A DNA stretch of 64,000 bases from Zingiber officinale (lineage: Eukaryota > Streptophyta > Magnoliopsida > Zingiberales > Zingiberaceae): NCBI RefSeq assembly GCF_018446385.1, contig NC_055997.1, forward strand, positions 38,258,254 to 38,322,253. The letters run 5' to 3'. This document shows, one piece after another, positions 35,582-47,258 of this stretch. The notes beneath the pieces were generated by a model, which saw nothing but the letters and a program-made list of their open reading frames with translations, searched no databases and was not told where the DNA came from. Position 1 is the first letter of the stretch; every line of letters starts with the position of its first letter. Both the position numbers and the translations under genes were made by a program.

Positions 35582-38500
35582 TGTAACGACCCAACTTTCT
35601 CTATCTCGAGTTCTAAATGTCCTTAAAAATATTTGGAAATACTTTTAAAATATTCTAGAGATTTTTAGAAATTTTTAGAGTATTTTTATGTAATTTTTGG
35701 AGGTCGTTTGGTATTTTTACTAAATGAAAGAAGGTTCGACAAAAATAATGTTGAAGCCAAGATTCGAACCGTGGACCTCGGACCGAACCCGACCTTAACC
35801 GAATCCAGCCAGCCAACTATTCCGCGACCTTTTTGTTAACATATAGAGAACAAAATTTATATAAGTAGTAGAAGTTAATAACATGAAATAATAGGAAGAA
35901 AAGGGTTGCAACCGAGCTTTGAACCCACGAGCCGAGCTTTAAGCAGAACGCAGCCAACCAAGTGTTCACGCGGCCGTTGTTGAATAAGGAAAGAGCGACA
36001 AATATTTAAGGTATAATAAGTAATAAAAAACCCTAAGTATAAGGATTTAATCCTTTTCCTGCGCCCGACGCGAACCCTAAATCCCGTTTTCCCTTTCTTC
36101 CTCCCGTGACGACGTCGTTTCCCTTCTTCGAGCGATTCTTCTCGGGCGAAGGCGCCGCCAAGGTTAGGGCTCCTCCTCGTGGGCGACGGCAGCGAAGAAG
36201 CAAGGTCATCCCGTCGAGGAGGGCACGCAGACAGGAAGGGATCGTTGAGATTTTCACCTCCTCCGAACCCTAGACCATTCCGTCGGCTGTAAGTGCAAGA
36301 ACAAGGGTAATTACTACTCACCTGTGGTAGGAGTTGCTCCGAATTTAGGGTTTTCTGTTCCTTGCTTTCGGATTTTGCTGTGCCGAGTGGATTTATATGC
36401 TAGGGCTTTTCTTTCTATGCTCTGATTATCTAGCCGAATTGCCAAGGTTGGTTTGTTTCCTTTCTCCAATTAATATGAACGGTGTATGTTTGCAATTATG
36501 GAAGTGCCTTAGTTTAGTCTATGTAGCCTTGTATTGTTCGGATTAATGAAGCTGGTAAGGTTCAGATTTTGTTCTTGCTATGCTATCATGTTCTTCTATA
36601 TCTTGTATAGTTCTGGATTCTTATGACTGGTAAAGTTAGGTGTATTTTCCCAGTTTTATTTGTATTTCTGTAACCACGAATAATCCTCTAATTCTAGCAT
36701 GTAGTTCATGTTTTAAGCATGTCTGTAGCACTTCAATGTTGTATCCTTGCATATCTACCTACTGCCCATAAATTGTAGCAAGTTTGCTTTCTTTTGGGCC
36801 ATGCAGATGGGCATAAACAACCCTTGATCTTTAGCATTTCAAGTTTAGGTAATCTTGGTTAATTAGTAGGCATGATCAGCAGGTTATCTAAGTGGCAATA
36901 TTAGTTTTTGGTGCTATTCTTGAATATGAGCAGCCCTCCACGAGCTTACTGTTTGGACCTTCCTGTGCTAACTCAATAAGGTCGATCAGTCCTAATTTCC
37001 AGCATTTCAGTTCTGAGTTCCTTGTTTTCCTTGGTTAGCATGAACAACCTTGTTATAACAATTCGGAGTTAGCTTATTTTGCTACCTTATCTAGCATTCC
37101 AGTGTTTGGTTTCTTTGCATTTCAGTTGCTTAGTTTCCTTTGCATTTCAACATGTAATTCAGTTTCAGAATTTCACAGCTTTGTTTTAAGCAGGAAAGTT
37201 TCTTAAATAAGCATGAGTAGTTCCTTATCCAAGAACAACCCTTTATTTAGTTAGAATGGATTTAGCATTTTCCTTGCTACTCAAAAAGGCAAGAACAACC
37301 TTTATTTAAAGCATGTAGTGTTAGTTTCTTGGTTTTCTTGGACATGAACAGATTCTTTCTAAGTATTGAAGATTTAGATATTTCCCCTACTATGCATCCT
37401 AGGTTGTTTTGATTTCCCTGTTAGTTCGACAGGTATAACCAGCCGACCCTTTGGCTGTGCAACATCGATTCCTTTGTTTTGTTGTCATTTACCTTTAGCT
37501 GAGCATGGTTTGTGTTCATTTTTCCTTAGCCGAGCATGAGCAGTTCTCTTAGATTTATGTTTATTGTAGCATGCTTAGAGAGTTCAGATTTGCTTTCCTT
37601 AGATTTATGTTTATTGTAGCATGCTTAGAGAGTTCAGATTTGCTTTCCTTTGATTTATGTTTATTGTAGCATGCTTAGAGAGTTCAGATTTGCTTTCCTT
37701 TGATTTATGTTTATTGTAGCATGCTTAAAGAAGTCAGATTTGCTTTCCTTTGCTTTATTTTTATAGCATGCTCAATTAGTTGCAATTCCCTACTTGTTAG
37801 ATATACTTACAATGTTCTAGTAAGTTCTCTTAGGGGATTATGAGAAGTTATGAGTAGAGAAAAGACCAAGGTCTAGTTAGAAAAGATAACAAGTAATTTA
37901 AAGTAAGAGGCTAGTACCCGACTTCCAAGGTTGTCGTTAAACAAATCCAGGTGACCAATTCCAAGGTCTTGGCCCTAGTAAGACCAAGGTCTTTACCCTC
38001 ATAGGACTAGAGACTCGCTACCCCAGTCTCTATTAGAGAGCGCGCATTTGGTACTAAGCCTGGGCCCAAGAAAGAGAAGAAGAAAGTTAAATACTAATTT
38101 CAAGTATAAGGCTATAGGTAAATGAAACAAGTATCACCTATGTTTAGAACTAGCAAAGTTTAACTCTTATAATTCTAAGCATACAGTATTGGTTTTCATT
38201 TGCTTTCCTTATGAGTTTATTGAGCATGATTAGATTTATTTACAGCATGTAGATTTATTCTTGTATATCATGAGTATGCAGATTGTTTTAGTGCTTTGCT
38301 ATTAGATGAGCATGTGTAGCTTTTCTTTTTAGCATTTCAATTTTAGCATCCTTTGTATTTTATGCACTTTTGAGTTTTTGTGAGATAGTTTAGTACTTAC
38401 TAAGCGTTTCGCTTATAGATTTATTTTTCCTCCTACCGTAGATAAAGGAAAAGCTAAAGTATAAAGAGGAAGGCGACAAGGAGCATGCGTGATGAGGGGT

Positions 38501-38921
38501 GTGTGATGCCAAGACTATGGAGAGATCTGGGAAGTTTTGAGTTTTCATGTTTAGTGGATAAGAAATAGTTGAGTTGTACTTTGTGGTTTATGTCATTTGA
38601 GATTGTATTTTTATTCCTTGTTTTATTGAGTTTATTCGTGTCTTAGATTGCATGCTGTGATGAGTCTCTGTGTAATAAGTAGTTATTTTAGTGTTTGACA
38701 CTTATTAAACTACATGAGTGTTTGGTACATGTTCCAGCCGCCTGTGGCTGAAGTATATATTTATGTATCTCAGTTTATGGTCATCGGTACAGGGGAGACT
38801 CTGCCAAAATTTTTCGGTAGAGACTCCTCGTGGTTTCGATCATACCGGTTAAGTAGAGTAATAGATAAGTAACGGTCGTCCTTAGATAGTAGTAGTATAG
38901 ATAAGAAGGGTGGTCGTTACA
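35582..38921 (+). mobile_element. Element A 3' LTR
   Basis: Uninterrupted LTR of 3340 bp. It contains two T-loop-like motifs on the minus strand (35761-35770 and about 35914-35927), a long T-rich region with repeated GCATTTCAG / TTAGCAT words and the full four-unit 50-bp array. It serves as the reference for the split 5' LTR. Open frames at 35875-36321 are incidental. Confidence 0.93.
37558..37757 (+). repeat. Four 50-bp tandem repeats in the A 3' LTR
   Basis: Units starting TGTTTATTGTAGCATGCTTA at 37558, 37608, 37658 and 37708. The last is more diverged (AAAGAAGTCAG). Confidence 0.92.
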
Positions 38922-39290
38922 TTAACGTCGCCGCTCGACTGTCTTCGAGGTGGGGTTTTTATAGTCGCCGCTTTGACTCTGGTGTTTAACGTCGCCACTC
39001 AATGGTCTTCCGGACGGATATTTATAGTCGTCGTTTGACTCTAGGGTTTAACGTCGCCGCTCAACGGTCTTCAAGGCGAGGTTTTTAAAGTCACCGCTTC
39101 GACTCTGGGGTTTAACGTCGTCGCTTGACAGTCTTCTGGACGGATATTTATAGTCGTCGTTTGACTCTGGTGTTTAACGTCACCGCACGACGATCTTCAA
39201 GGCGGGGTTTTTATAGTCGCCGCTTCGACTTTAGGATTTAACGTCGTCGTTCGACTCTGGGGTTTAACGTCGCCGTTCGACAATAATTTT
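38922..39290. repeat. Tat tandem repeats, right part
   Basis: Continuation of the 62/64-bp alternating array: TTAAC at 38922, 38986, 39048, 39112, 39174 and 39238. The alternation stays in register across element A, so the dimer is a 126-bp higher-order unit. Confidence 0.92.
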
Positions 39291-39378
39291 CTAAACCCTT
39301 GCTTTAGATTTTAATTCTACAGTCGAAGGACATAGAAAAAATGGAGATTACACGACATTAGTTACATCAGCGCACCTT

Positions 39379-40459
39379 TCATCCAGCTCGGTATGGCTGG
39401 AGGTGGATTGCACTCCATGGACGCTCTAGCCTCCACCCGTCTTCGTCTTCTAGGTAATAAGCGTCTGATCGGAGCTTTTCCACGACCCTGAAGGGTCCGG
39501 CCCAAGGAGCCTCCAGCTTGATGACGTCGCCGACTGGCTTCACCTTCTTCCATATGAAGTCGTCGACTTGAAAAGATCTAGGTATTACCTGCATGTTGTA
39601 GTTCTGATGCATCCTCTGTCAGTAGGCCGTCAGCCGAATGGCTGCTTTGCCGCGCGCCTCGTTCACCAAGTCTAGCTCCAGGAGTCTTCGCTTGGCGTTG
39701 TCCTCGCTATACTGCTGCACCCGATCGGATTCATCTCTGACTTCAACAGGGACAACTGCTTCACCTCCATAAACCAAGTGGAACAAGGTCACCCCAGTTC
39801 CCTCCTTGGGAGTCATGCGGATTGCCCATAGCATGCCAGGAAGCTCGTCCGCCCAACTGCCCCGGACATAGTCGAGCCAAACTCAAAAAATTCACAGAAT
39901 CTCCCGATTGGCAACTTCAGTTTGTCCGTTGCTTTGGGGATATGCTATAGAGATGAAGGCTTGCCGAATCCTGTATCTCTCGCACCATTCTTTGAGCCGC
40001 TGTCTGGCGAACTGTCTTCCGTTGTCGGAGACGAGCTGACGCGAGATTCCGAACCGACATATGATGTGTTTCCAGATGAATTTCTTAACCATCTGCTCGG
40101 TTATTCTCGCGAGCGGCTCGTCCTCGACCCATTTGGAGAAGTAGTCCACTGCGACGAGCAGGAACTTTCGTTGGTCGGTTGCCATGGGGAAGGACCCCAC
40201 TATATCCATGCTCCACTGGTCGAACGGGCAGGATACTGCGGCCGCCTTCATCTCCTCCATGGGTCAGTGAGAGAGGCTGTGGTATTTCTGGCAGGACAGG
40301 GAGGTGGACACTATCCGAGCGACATTTGCTTGGAGGGTCGACCAAAAATATCCGGCCAGCAGTATCTTCCTTGCCAAAGACCGACCGCCTGAGTGTCCTC
40401 CACAAGTTCCTTGATGCACCTCCCGTAGAATGTAGTCGATGTCCTTTGGCCCGACTCAT
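39379..40459 (-). pseudogene. Element C integrase
   Basis: Minus-strand end of pol. The zinc-binding region is frameshifted near 40450-40290. The core at 40260-39892 has DQWSMDIVGSFP (first Asp), VSDNGRQFARQRLKEWC (second Asp) and NGQTEVANREIL (Glu), so all three catalytic positions are visible. A stop at about 39892 and frame changes follow. The C-terminal part at 39834-39619 has GTGVTLFHLVYGGEAVVP, and 39612-39379 has the final KLEAPWAGPFRVVEKL segment ending PYRAG before the stop. In Tat elements the integrase lacks a chromodomain, which fits. Lesions: at least three stops or shifts. Confidence 0.88.
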
Positions 40460-41366
40460 TTGAGTAGGGGTCGGGAGAAAGCTTTCTTGTACAGCTGATC
40501 CCCGATCAGCGTGAATCTACCTGCTCTCCTTCTCAATAGCTGGGCTTCCTCCCGATCGGACGACGTAGTTCCCGCTTGCAGGAACTCTATCATCATTGTC
40601 CTCCAATTGTTTGGGAAGGTAAGTCCTTCCATTCGGTCGATGTACGCCATCAGAGATACTTGCTCGATCGGCTGCGATATAACAATTGAGGATAAGGAGC
40701 TGGCTAGCTTAGCCAGCTCGTCTGCCACTTGGTTTTCCGTTCGGGGTATCTTCTGAATAACCACCTCCCAAAAGTTGGTCTTTAGCTTCTCAAAGGCCTC
40801 AGCGTAGAGCTTGAGTTGAGTGTTGCTTATATCGAATGCCCCGGTGAGTTGCTGAGCGGCTAACTGGGAATCTGAGTGATCGCTCCGACATGCCAAGTGG
40901 CTTATAAGCCTGCTATGAGTGCCTCGTATTCGGTCTCGTTGTTGGTTTCCCAATATTCTAATCGAATGGACAAGTGCATCCGTTCCTCCTGGGGGGAGAT
41001 CAGTAGTACACCGACTCCGCTTCCTTGCCGAGTGGACGATCCGTCCACATATATCTTCCAAGTGGCTTCTGGCTCGAGATTATGTACTTCAGTGACAAAG
41101 TCCGCCAAGGATTGTGTCTTGATGGCCATTCGGGGCTGATACTGTATGTTGAATTCGCTAAGCTCTGTTGTCTACTTAATCAGCCGCCCGGACGCCTCTG
41201 GATTGAGAAGGACTCTAACCAGAGGGTTGTTGGTCATCACTACGATCATATGCGCGAGGAAATATGGGTGAAGCCTCCGAGCGGCGAGCACCAAAGCAAA
41301 GGCAAGCTTCTCAAGACTAGTATAGCACAATTCATCATCTTTTAAAATATGGCTCAGGAAATACAC
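40456..41366 (-). pseudogene. Element C RNase H and archaeal-type second RNase H
   Basis: 41366-41172 holds the first RNase H end and connection (MYFLSHILKDDELCYTSLEK, RRLHPYFLAH). After an in-frame TAG near 41172 comes a second RNase H: IYVDGSSTRQGSGVGVLL (first catalytic Asp) and NNETEYEALIAGL (catalytic Glu), at 41129-40902. A frameshifted middle follows, then VADELAKLASSL (last Asp) near 40700. The second domain is the archaeal-type RNase H found in Tat elements and is the main evidence for that lineage. The piece at 40870-40456 continues toward integrase (FTLIGDQLYKKAFSRPLLK). Confidence 0.85.
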
Positions 41367-41384
41367 TGGTTGTTCCTCACCGTT

Positions 41385-42328
41385 CTACCGTACTAACGCC
41401 GAGCCAACAGCGTGCTCGGTTGAAGACAAGTAAATGCGGAGCGACTCATCAGTAGTTGGCTTAGCTAATACAGGCAAGGAATTCAAATATGATTTTAGTT
41501 CGTCAAACGTCCGGTCACACTCTTCATCCCATTGGAACTTTGTAGCTTGGCGCAGTATCTTGAGGAAAGGAAGGCTCCGGTCGGCAGACTTGGAGATGAA
41601 CCGAGATAAGGCAGTTATCCGACCGGTGAGACGCTGAGCTTCTTTCAAATTCCTTGGCAGCGACATATCTTGCAGCGCCTTCACCTTACTGGGGTTTGCC
41701 TCGATGCCCCGCTCGGTGACTATATAGCCGAGGAATTTTCCCCCTTTGCGTCGAACAGGCACTTGCTCGGGTTCAGCTTGATTCCATATGCGCAAAGCGT
41801 CTGACAATTTTCTTCTATATCTGCACACAGATCAGCGGCTCGAGGAGACTTGATGAGTATATCATCAACATATACCTCCATATTTCGTCTGATCTACTCC
41901 CGGAACACCCTATTCATGAGCCGCTGGTAGGTAGCTCCGGCATTCTTTAGCCCGAACGACATAACGTTGTAACAGTAAGTGTCATCCGCCATGATGAAGC
42001 TCACCTTCTCTTGATCCTCTCGGGCGAGCGGCACTTGATGATACCCCTGATATGCATCCAACATGCATATTAGCTCGCACCCTGCTGTGGAGTCCACCAT
42101 CTGGTCGATCCTTGACAATGGGTAGAAGTCCTTTGGGCAGGCCTTGTTGAGGTCCCGAAAGTCAATGCAGACCCTCCACTTGTTGCCAAGCTTCGGGACC
42201 AACACCACATTCGCGAGCCAGCTCGAGAACTGGACCTCTCGGATGTGGTCGGCTTCTAGCAGCTTCTCTACTTCAGCTCGGATGATCTGATTCTGCTCGG
42301 CGCTGAAGTTCCTTATCCTTTGCTTCAC
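41385..42328 (-). pseudogene. Element C reverse transcriptase
   Basis: 42328-41894 encodes the fingers and palm: REVQFSSWLANVVLVPKLGN, DFRDLNKACPKDFYPLSRID, LDAYQGYHQVPLA and FGLKNAGATYQRLMNRV. A TAG at 41894 interrupts just before the catalytic YVDDILIKS near 41865. A frameshift leads to 41828-41385: KGGKFLGYIVTERGIEANP, LKEAQRLTGRITALSRF, ending SSTEHAVGSALVR and a stop. The motif order is normal; the gene is dead. Confidence 0.9.
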
Positions 42329-42427
42329 CAGTCTAGCGTCCGGTCGGACGTGGAGCTCATGCTGCGCTACGCTTGGGGAAATGCTGGGTAGTTCATGGAT
42401 GGACCAGGCGAAGACATCATGATTTTG

Positions 42428-43139
42428 CTAAAGACATCGAATCAGCTCGGCCTTCTGCTCAGCTTGTAAGTCAGCCGCTATGAAAGTCGTTGCCTCCGAC
42501 CGGCCAGGGTGTATTTGCACCTCCTCTTTTTCTTCATAAACTAAAGTAGGAGGTTTCTCAGTTATGGCGTTTACCTCGAGTCGGGAAACTTTCTGAGTGG
42601 ACTTAGTCTCCGCCTTCACCATCTCGACGTAGCAGCGCCGAGCAACCAGTTGATCTCCTTTGACTTCTCCGACCCAATTCTCCACGGGGGAACTTGATCT
42701 TCTGGCAATAGGTCGAGACTACCGCCCAGAATTCGTTGAGGGCTGGTCGGTCCAGAATGACGTTATAAGCTGATGGGGCGTCCATGACGATGAAGGTGGT
42801 AGTCCTGATCCTTCGGAGCAGCTCTTCTCCGAGTGATATGGCCAACCTTGTATGACCGATCGGCTGGACCTCATTGCCGGTGAATCCATACAAAGGGGTC
42901 ATCATCGGTAGCAACTCGGCCCGATCGATCTAGAGCTGGTCGAAGGCCTTCTTGAAGATGATGTTGACCGAGCTCCCTGTGTCAATAAATATATGATGAA
43001 TAGTGTAGTTGGCGATTACCACACGGATGTTGAGGGCGTCGTCGTATGGCACTTCAATCCCATCAAGATCCCTGGGGACAAAGCTGATTTCGGGCCCGTT
43101 CGCTCTCTCTTGGCTGCATCCTAAAGCATGGATCTCCAA
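42428..43139 (-). pseudogene. Element C protease region
   Basis: 43139-42930 contains HHIFIDTGSSVNIIFKKAF, where DTG is the aspartic protease active-site triad. A TAG at 42930 interrupts. 42914-42603 continues with the flap and second half (FIVMDAPSAYNVILDRPALN). A frameshift near 42690 leads into 42685-42428, the linker to reverse transcriptase (VEMVKAETKST, EEKEEVQIHPGRSEATTFI). Confidence 0.85.
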
Positions 43140-43343
43140 TCGCCGAGCATATGACTTTCCGGCTCGGTTGGAGTCTCCGCTGGTCGGTCCGCCATCTATG
43201 ATGTTGATCTCACCCCGAGCGGTATTGCTTCGGTTCTCCTCCTCTCGAGTGGATTGTCTGATTCGCTCGTGTGAGGCTTGGGCGTGGTCATCATTCCTCG
43301 CTTGATGATGCTGCTACCACTCGGGTGACCGCTTGGTCTCCTC

Positions 43344-44594
43344 TCACCGTCCGGCATTCGGCCACCTATATCGCAATTCGAGGGAAGGCGATCGGCGGCG
43401 GTAACTCCTGGGAGTCGGCTGAGCGACCGCAGGGACTCCGCGACAGTCACGGGTGTTGTGGGTTACCGATTGATGGAAGGTACAGAATATAGGAGTCCAT
43501 ACCTTTCCCTTGGGCCTTGACCGTTCGGCAAACACGTGTTGGACGGTGTGTGGCCTAGCTTCCTGATGCGGTCGTGTTACATCGGCTCGGGGCCCTCTCA
43601 GAGGCTGGTGGCTGACGGGCGGCCTTCGTTCGGTGTGCACCGATAGTTCTGATGGTGCTTCTTTCCTTCGAGCCGCTTGAGCTTCCTCCACGTTGATATA
43701 CTCGCTGGCATTCTTCAGCATATAGTCGTAATCGCAAGACGGCTTCCTGATGAGCGAGCGGAAGAAATTCCCATCGATAAGCCCTTGTGTGAAGGCATGC
43801 ATCATTGTTTCAGACGAGACCGTGAGGAAGTCCATGGCCGCCTAGTTAAAGCGTTGATTGTAGGCCCATAGAGTCTCTCTTGGCCCTTGCTTCATAGAGA
43901 ACAGACTGACGCTAGTCTTTTGATAGCGCCTGCTGCTCGCGAAGTGGTGGAGGAAGGTCGTTCGGAAGTCCTTGAAGCTCTGAATCGACCCGCCCGGCAA
44001 TCTCCGAAACCAGCTTTGTGCCGAGCCGGATAACGCAGTGAGGAAGACTCGGCACTTGACTCCATCTGTGTATTGATGAAGGGTTGCGGCGTTATCGAAC
44101 TTACCGAGGTGGTCGTCTGGATCAGTCAACCCATTGTATTCGCCGATTGCCAAGGGTGCATAGTGCCTTGGCAGAGGATTCTGTAGAATCACCTCGGAGA
44201 ATTGGCGGTTGATCCGTTCGGGGGATGAGTCGGCTTGGGGCGCTTTGCCTTTTCTCGCATCCCGAGCGGGAGCTTCGTCTGATGAAGACTGGTCTCGATT
44301 CGCTTGAGCAATCTCGGATGGCATATGGAACAAAGCCCGGTGGAATGGAATCGGGGCGGGCGGTGCCTCTACTCGCGTTCCGGTCGGACCCTTGTTTTGC
44401 CCCCATATGGAGAGTTGTTCCGGTCGGTCTTCATGCGCCGCTCGGCCTCCAGATGCTGAGGTTGCTTGTTGCGCCATCCGATTGGCTAGCGTCTTCTGTT
44501 GCTGCTCTATTATCTTGGTCGCTCGCGCTTGTATGAGCGCGTCGAGCTCCTCTTGAGAGAGCGTCACAGTATGTTGACGTCCAACTTCTTCCAT
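43344..44594 (-). pseudogene. Element C gag
   Basis: Starts at ATG 44594 (MEEVGRQHTVTLSQEELDAL), 47 bases inside the 5' LTR. The N-terminal third is a low-complexity acidic and Gln-rich tract. Capsid: HYAPLAIGEYNGLTDPDDHL, CRVFLTALSGSAQSWFRRL, FASSRRYQKTSVSLFSMKQG. An in-frame TAG at 43842-43844 interrupts, then the same frame continues (DFLTVSSETMMHAFTQGLI) to a Cys/His motif, CTFHQSVTHNTRDC near 43460, that corresponds to the Tat gag knuckle. The frame is lost after about 43344. Length to that point is 417 codons. Confidence 0.87.
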
Positions 44595-44618
44595 CTCCTT
44601 GGCTCGAATTCAGGTGCG

Positions 44619-44640
44619 TTCCCACAGACGATGCCAAATT
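44619..44640 (-). promoter_or_regulatory. Element C primer-binding site
   Basis: Directly inside the 5' LTR the minus strand reads AATTTGGCATCGTCTGTGGG, close to the TTTGGCGCCGTCTGTGGGAA site common in Tat-type elements. One CpG has decayed (GCGCC to GCATC). I do not assign the tRNA. Confidence 0.75.
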
Positions 44641-44841
44641 TGATCATGTTCGAGAGCTAAGTCGATGGACGCTGGGGATGTGGCGCTCCTGTTGACTGGT
44701 CGAAGACTCCGAAGATGTAGATCTCCTGCTAACGTGGATCTGCAAACACAACGCCGAGTCGGGGAGGGGTTCCCCGGCGATGCCCCTCCGATGCTCAAGT
44801 AAGATTTTTGGCGGAAAAGAGTAGAGCAAAGAAGAAACGAG
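44641..44841 (-). mobile_element. Element C 5' LTR, inner part
   Basis: TGATCATGTTCG... to the insertion point of D, ending with the ACGAG target duplication (44837-44841). It aligns with 14554-14754 at about 89%. Confidence 0.88.
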
Positions 44842-47237
44842 TGTTGGTTGCTACTCGGAAAACCTAATGGTTCCACTGTACAAAAATTTTGTATAAAGGT
44901 CTGAACCTTTTCCTAGCTACCATGTGTTCTTTTAAATTAAACTTGGATCACCTGCGGAACTTAACACGTTTGATCCAAAGTTTAATCTATTTGTTCTTTT
45001 AGGTTTAGACTTGGATCTCCTGCGGAACTTAACACTTTCGATCCAAATCACCTAAGTTATTAATTCTATTAAATATTAATTTCCAAAATTGGCTTCGAGT
45101 TCTGACATGGCGAGACACATGACCTTCTTGGATATGGGAGCAACCACCACCGACTAGACAAAGTCTTTTAAGGAAAACTAATATTTAATTTCCTTAAATA
45201 ACTTTAGGTCAACCGAAAAGAACAATCAAATCACAAGGAAAAAAGAAAAATAAAAGAACACAACATCGAAAATAAATTCGAAATACTAGAATCGCATGCC
45301 TCTTGTATTTGGTATTATTTCCAAAAATAACTAGTATAATGCGGAAAGGAAAAATACTAGTTATACCTTTTAGAAAGACCTCTTGATCTTCTACCGTATT
45401 CCTCTTCTAACCTCGGACATTGTGTGGGCAACGATCTTCCAAGATGAGGACCACCTAGCACCTTCTTCTTCTTCCTTCAAGTTTCGGCCAAGCACCAAAA
45501 TCCAAGGATGAAGAACTTTTTCCACCAACTAAGCTCCAAGGGATGCAAGCTTTCTCTTCTTCTTCTTCTTCTTCTCCAAGTAGTATCCGGCCACCACAAG
45601 AGCTCCAAGCAAAGAAGGATTTCGGCCACCACAAAGAAGAAGAGAGGGAGAGAAGATGGTCGGCCACAACACAAAGGAAAAAGAGGGAGAGAATAATAGA
45701 GGTTGTGTCTCATGAAGGCACCCTAACCCCCTCTTTTATATTCCTTAGCTTTGGTAAATAAAGAAATTTAATTACAAAAAAATTTTCTTAACTTTCCTTG
45801 ACAACAATTAATTAAGAAAAATTAAATAAAATTTCCTAATCAATTATGTCTTGGTCGGCCACATCAACAAGAGCAAACAAGACAATTTCAATCAACAATT
45901 AAAATTCCTTATTTGTCTTCGGAAATTAAAAATAAAAATAAAATTTCCCTTTAAAATCCCTTCATGGTTGATAAAAAATAATTTCTATAATTTTAATTTC
46001 TCTACATGTGAATAATTTATAAAGAAGAAAAATAAAATATCTTTCCAATCTACAAATAAGGAAAGAGATCTAATCTCTTTCTTTAATCTTTTGTAGATCC
46101 TTTTAAAATAGATATTTTAATTTTAAATCTCTCCAATAAATTATATCTTTCACATAAGAAAATTTTAAAATTAAAATTCTTTTTAATTTAATGGGGGCCG
46201 GCCACCTAAGCTTGGGTTCAAGCTAGGGCCGGCCACCCATGAACCAAGGCTTGGCCAGCCCTAGCTTGAACCACAAGCTAGCTTGGCCGGTCCCTACATC
46301 ATGGGTATGAAGGTGGATATAGGTGGGTATAGTACTCTATAAATAAGAGGCTACGATAGGGACCGAGAGGAGGAATTGGTTTTGGTCTCCCGATAAAATT
46401 AAGCATCCCGTGTTCGCCCCGAACACACAACTTAATTTTATCAATAATAATTCATTCCACTAGAGAACTATTATTGAACTACCGCACCAATCCCAAATTA
46501 CATTTTTTGGGCTCCTTCTTATTATGAGTGTATTAGTCTCCCTGTGTTTAAGATGTTGAATGTCCACTAATTAAGTGAGTTACTGATAACTCATTTAATT
46601 AATATCTTAATCCAAGAATAGTACCACTCAACCTTATCATTATGTTGGACTAAGTCCACCTGCAGGGTTTAACATGACAATCCTTATGAGCTCATCTTGG
46701 GGACATTATCAACCTAGATACTAGGACACAGTTTCCTTCTATAATCAACAACACACACTATAAGTGATATCATTTCCCAACTTATCGGGCTTATTGATTT
46801 ATCAAACTAAATCTCACCCATTGATAAATTAAAAAAATAAATATCAAATTTATTATATTAGGATTAAGAGCATACACTTCCATAATAACTGAGGTCTTTG
46901 TTCCTTTATAAAGTCAGTATAAAAGAAACGACCTCTAATGGTCCTACTTAATACACTCTAAGTATACTAGTGTAATTATTTAGTTAAGATAAACTAATTC
47001 CTAATTACACTACGACCTTCCAATGGTTTGTTCCTTTCCATTTTGGTCGTGAGCTACTATTTATCATTTATAAGGTACTGATAACATTATCTTCTGTATG
47101 TGACACCACATACTATGTTATCTACAATATAAATTAATTGAACAACTACAAACAAATGTAGATAATTTGACCAAATGTGATTCTTTATTCATAATAAATG
47201 TTTACAAAAGCTTAGGCTTTCAGTATACACTCTAACA
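44842..47237 (-). mobile_element. Element D 3' LTR
   Basis: Left LTR copy. On the element's strand a TATA box TATAAAAG lies at 45740-45733, about 1.5 kb into the LTR. On the opposite strand TATAAATA lies at 46338-46345. Two hairpins occupy 46392-46477 and a (TCT)n tract lies near 45555. The polypurine tract AAGTGGGAGAT is just inside at 47238-47249 on the minus strand. The short frames near 45455-45761 come from the (TCT)n tract. Confidence 0.93.
46392..46477. repeat. Pair of hairpins in the D LTR
   Basis: GATAAAATTAAG (46392-46403) pairs with CTTAATTTTATC (46431-46442), enclosing a second perfect stem GTGTTCG/CGAACAC (46410-46426) with loop CCC. Immediately after, TCAATAATA (46441) pairs with TATTATTGA (46469-46477). 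The same hairpins are intact in the other LTR at 53963-54048. Confidence 0.85.
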
Positions 47238-47258
47238 ATCTCCCACTTATACTAATGA

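Larger units (their letters stand above)
18769..38921 (+). mobile_element. Element A: Tekay-like chromovirus, interrupted by B
   Basis: Ty3/gypsy element on the plus strand with target duplication TTAAC (18764-18768 and 38922-38926). LTRs begin TGTAACGACC (TATAACGACC in the 5' copy) and end GGTCGTTACA. It has an initiator-Met primer-binding site, a gag fragment, pol with a chromodomain-like C-terminus, and a polypurine tract. A deletion removes the gag zinc knuckle and the protease. Sampled LTRs differ by roughly 5% plus indels. Without element B it is about 10.6 kb. The LTRs are unusually long, about 3.3 kb. Confidence 0.92.

Noticed and set aside
45455..45761. Frames of 60-80 codons in both LTRs of D on both strands
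   Set aside because: They derive from the (TCT)n tract and GC-rich U5-side sequence; neither product resembles a protein.
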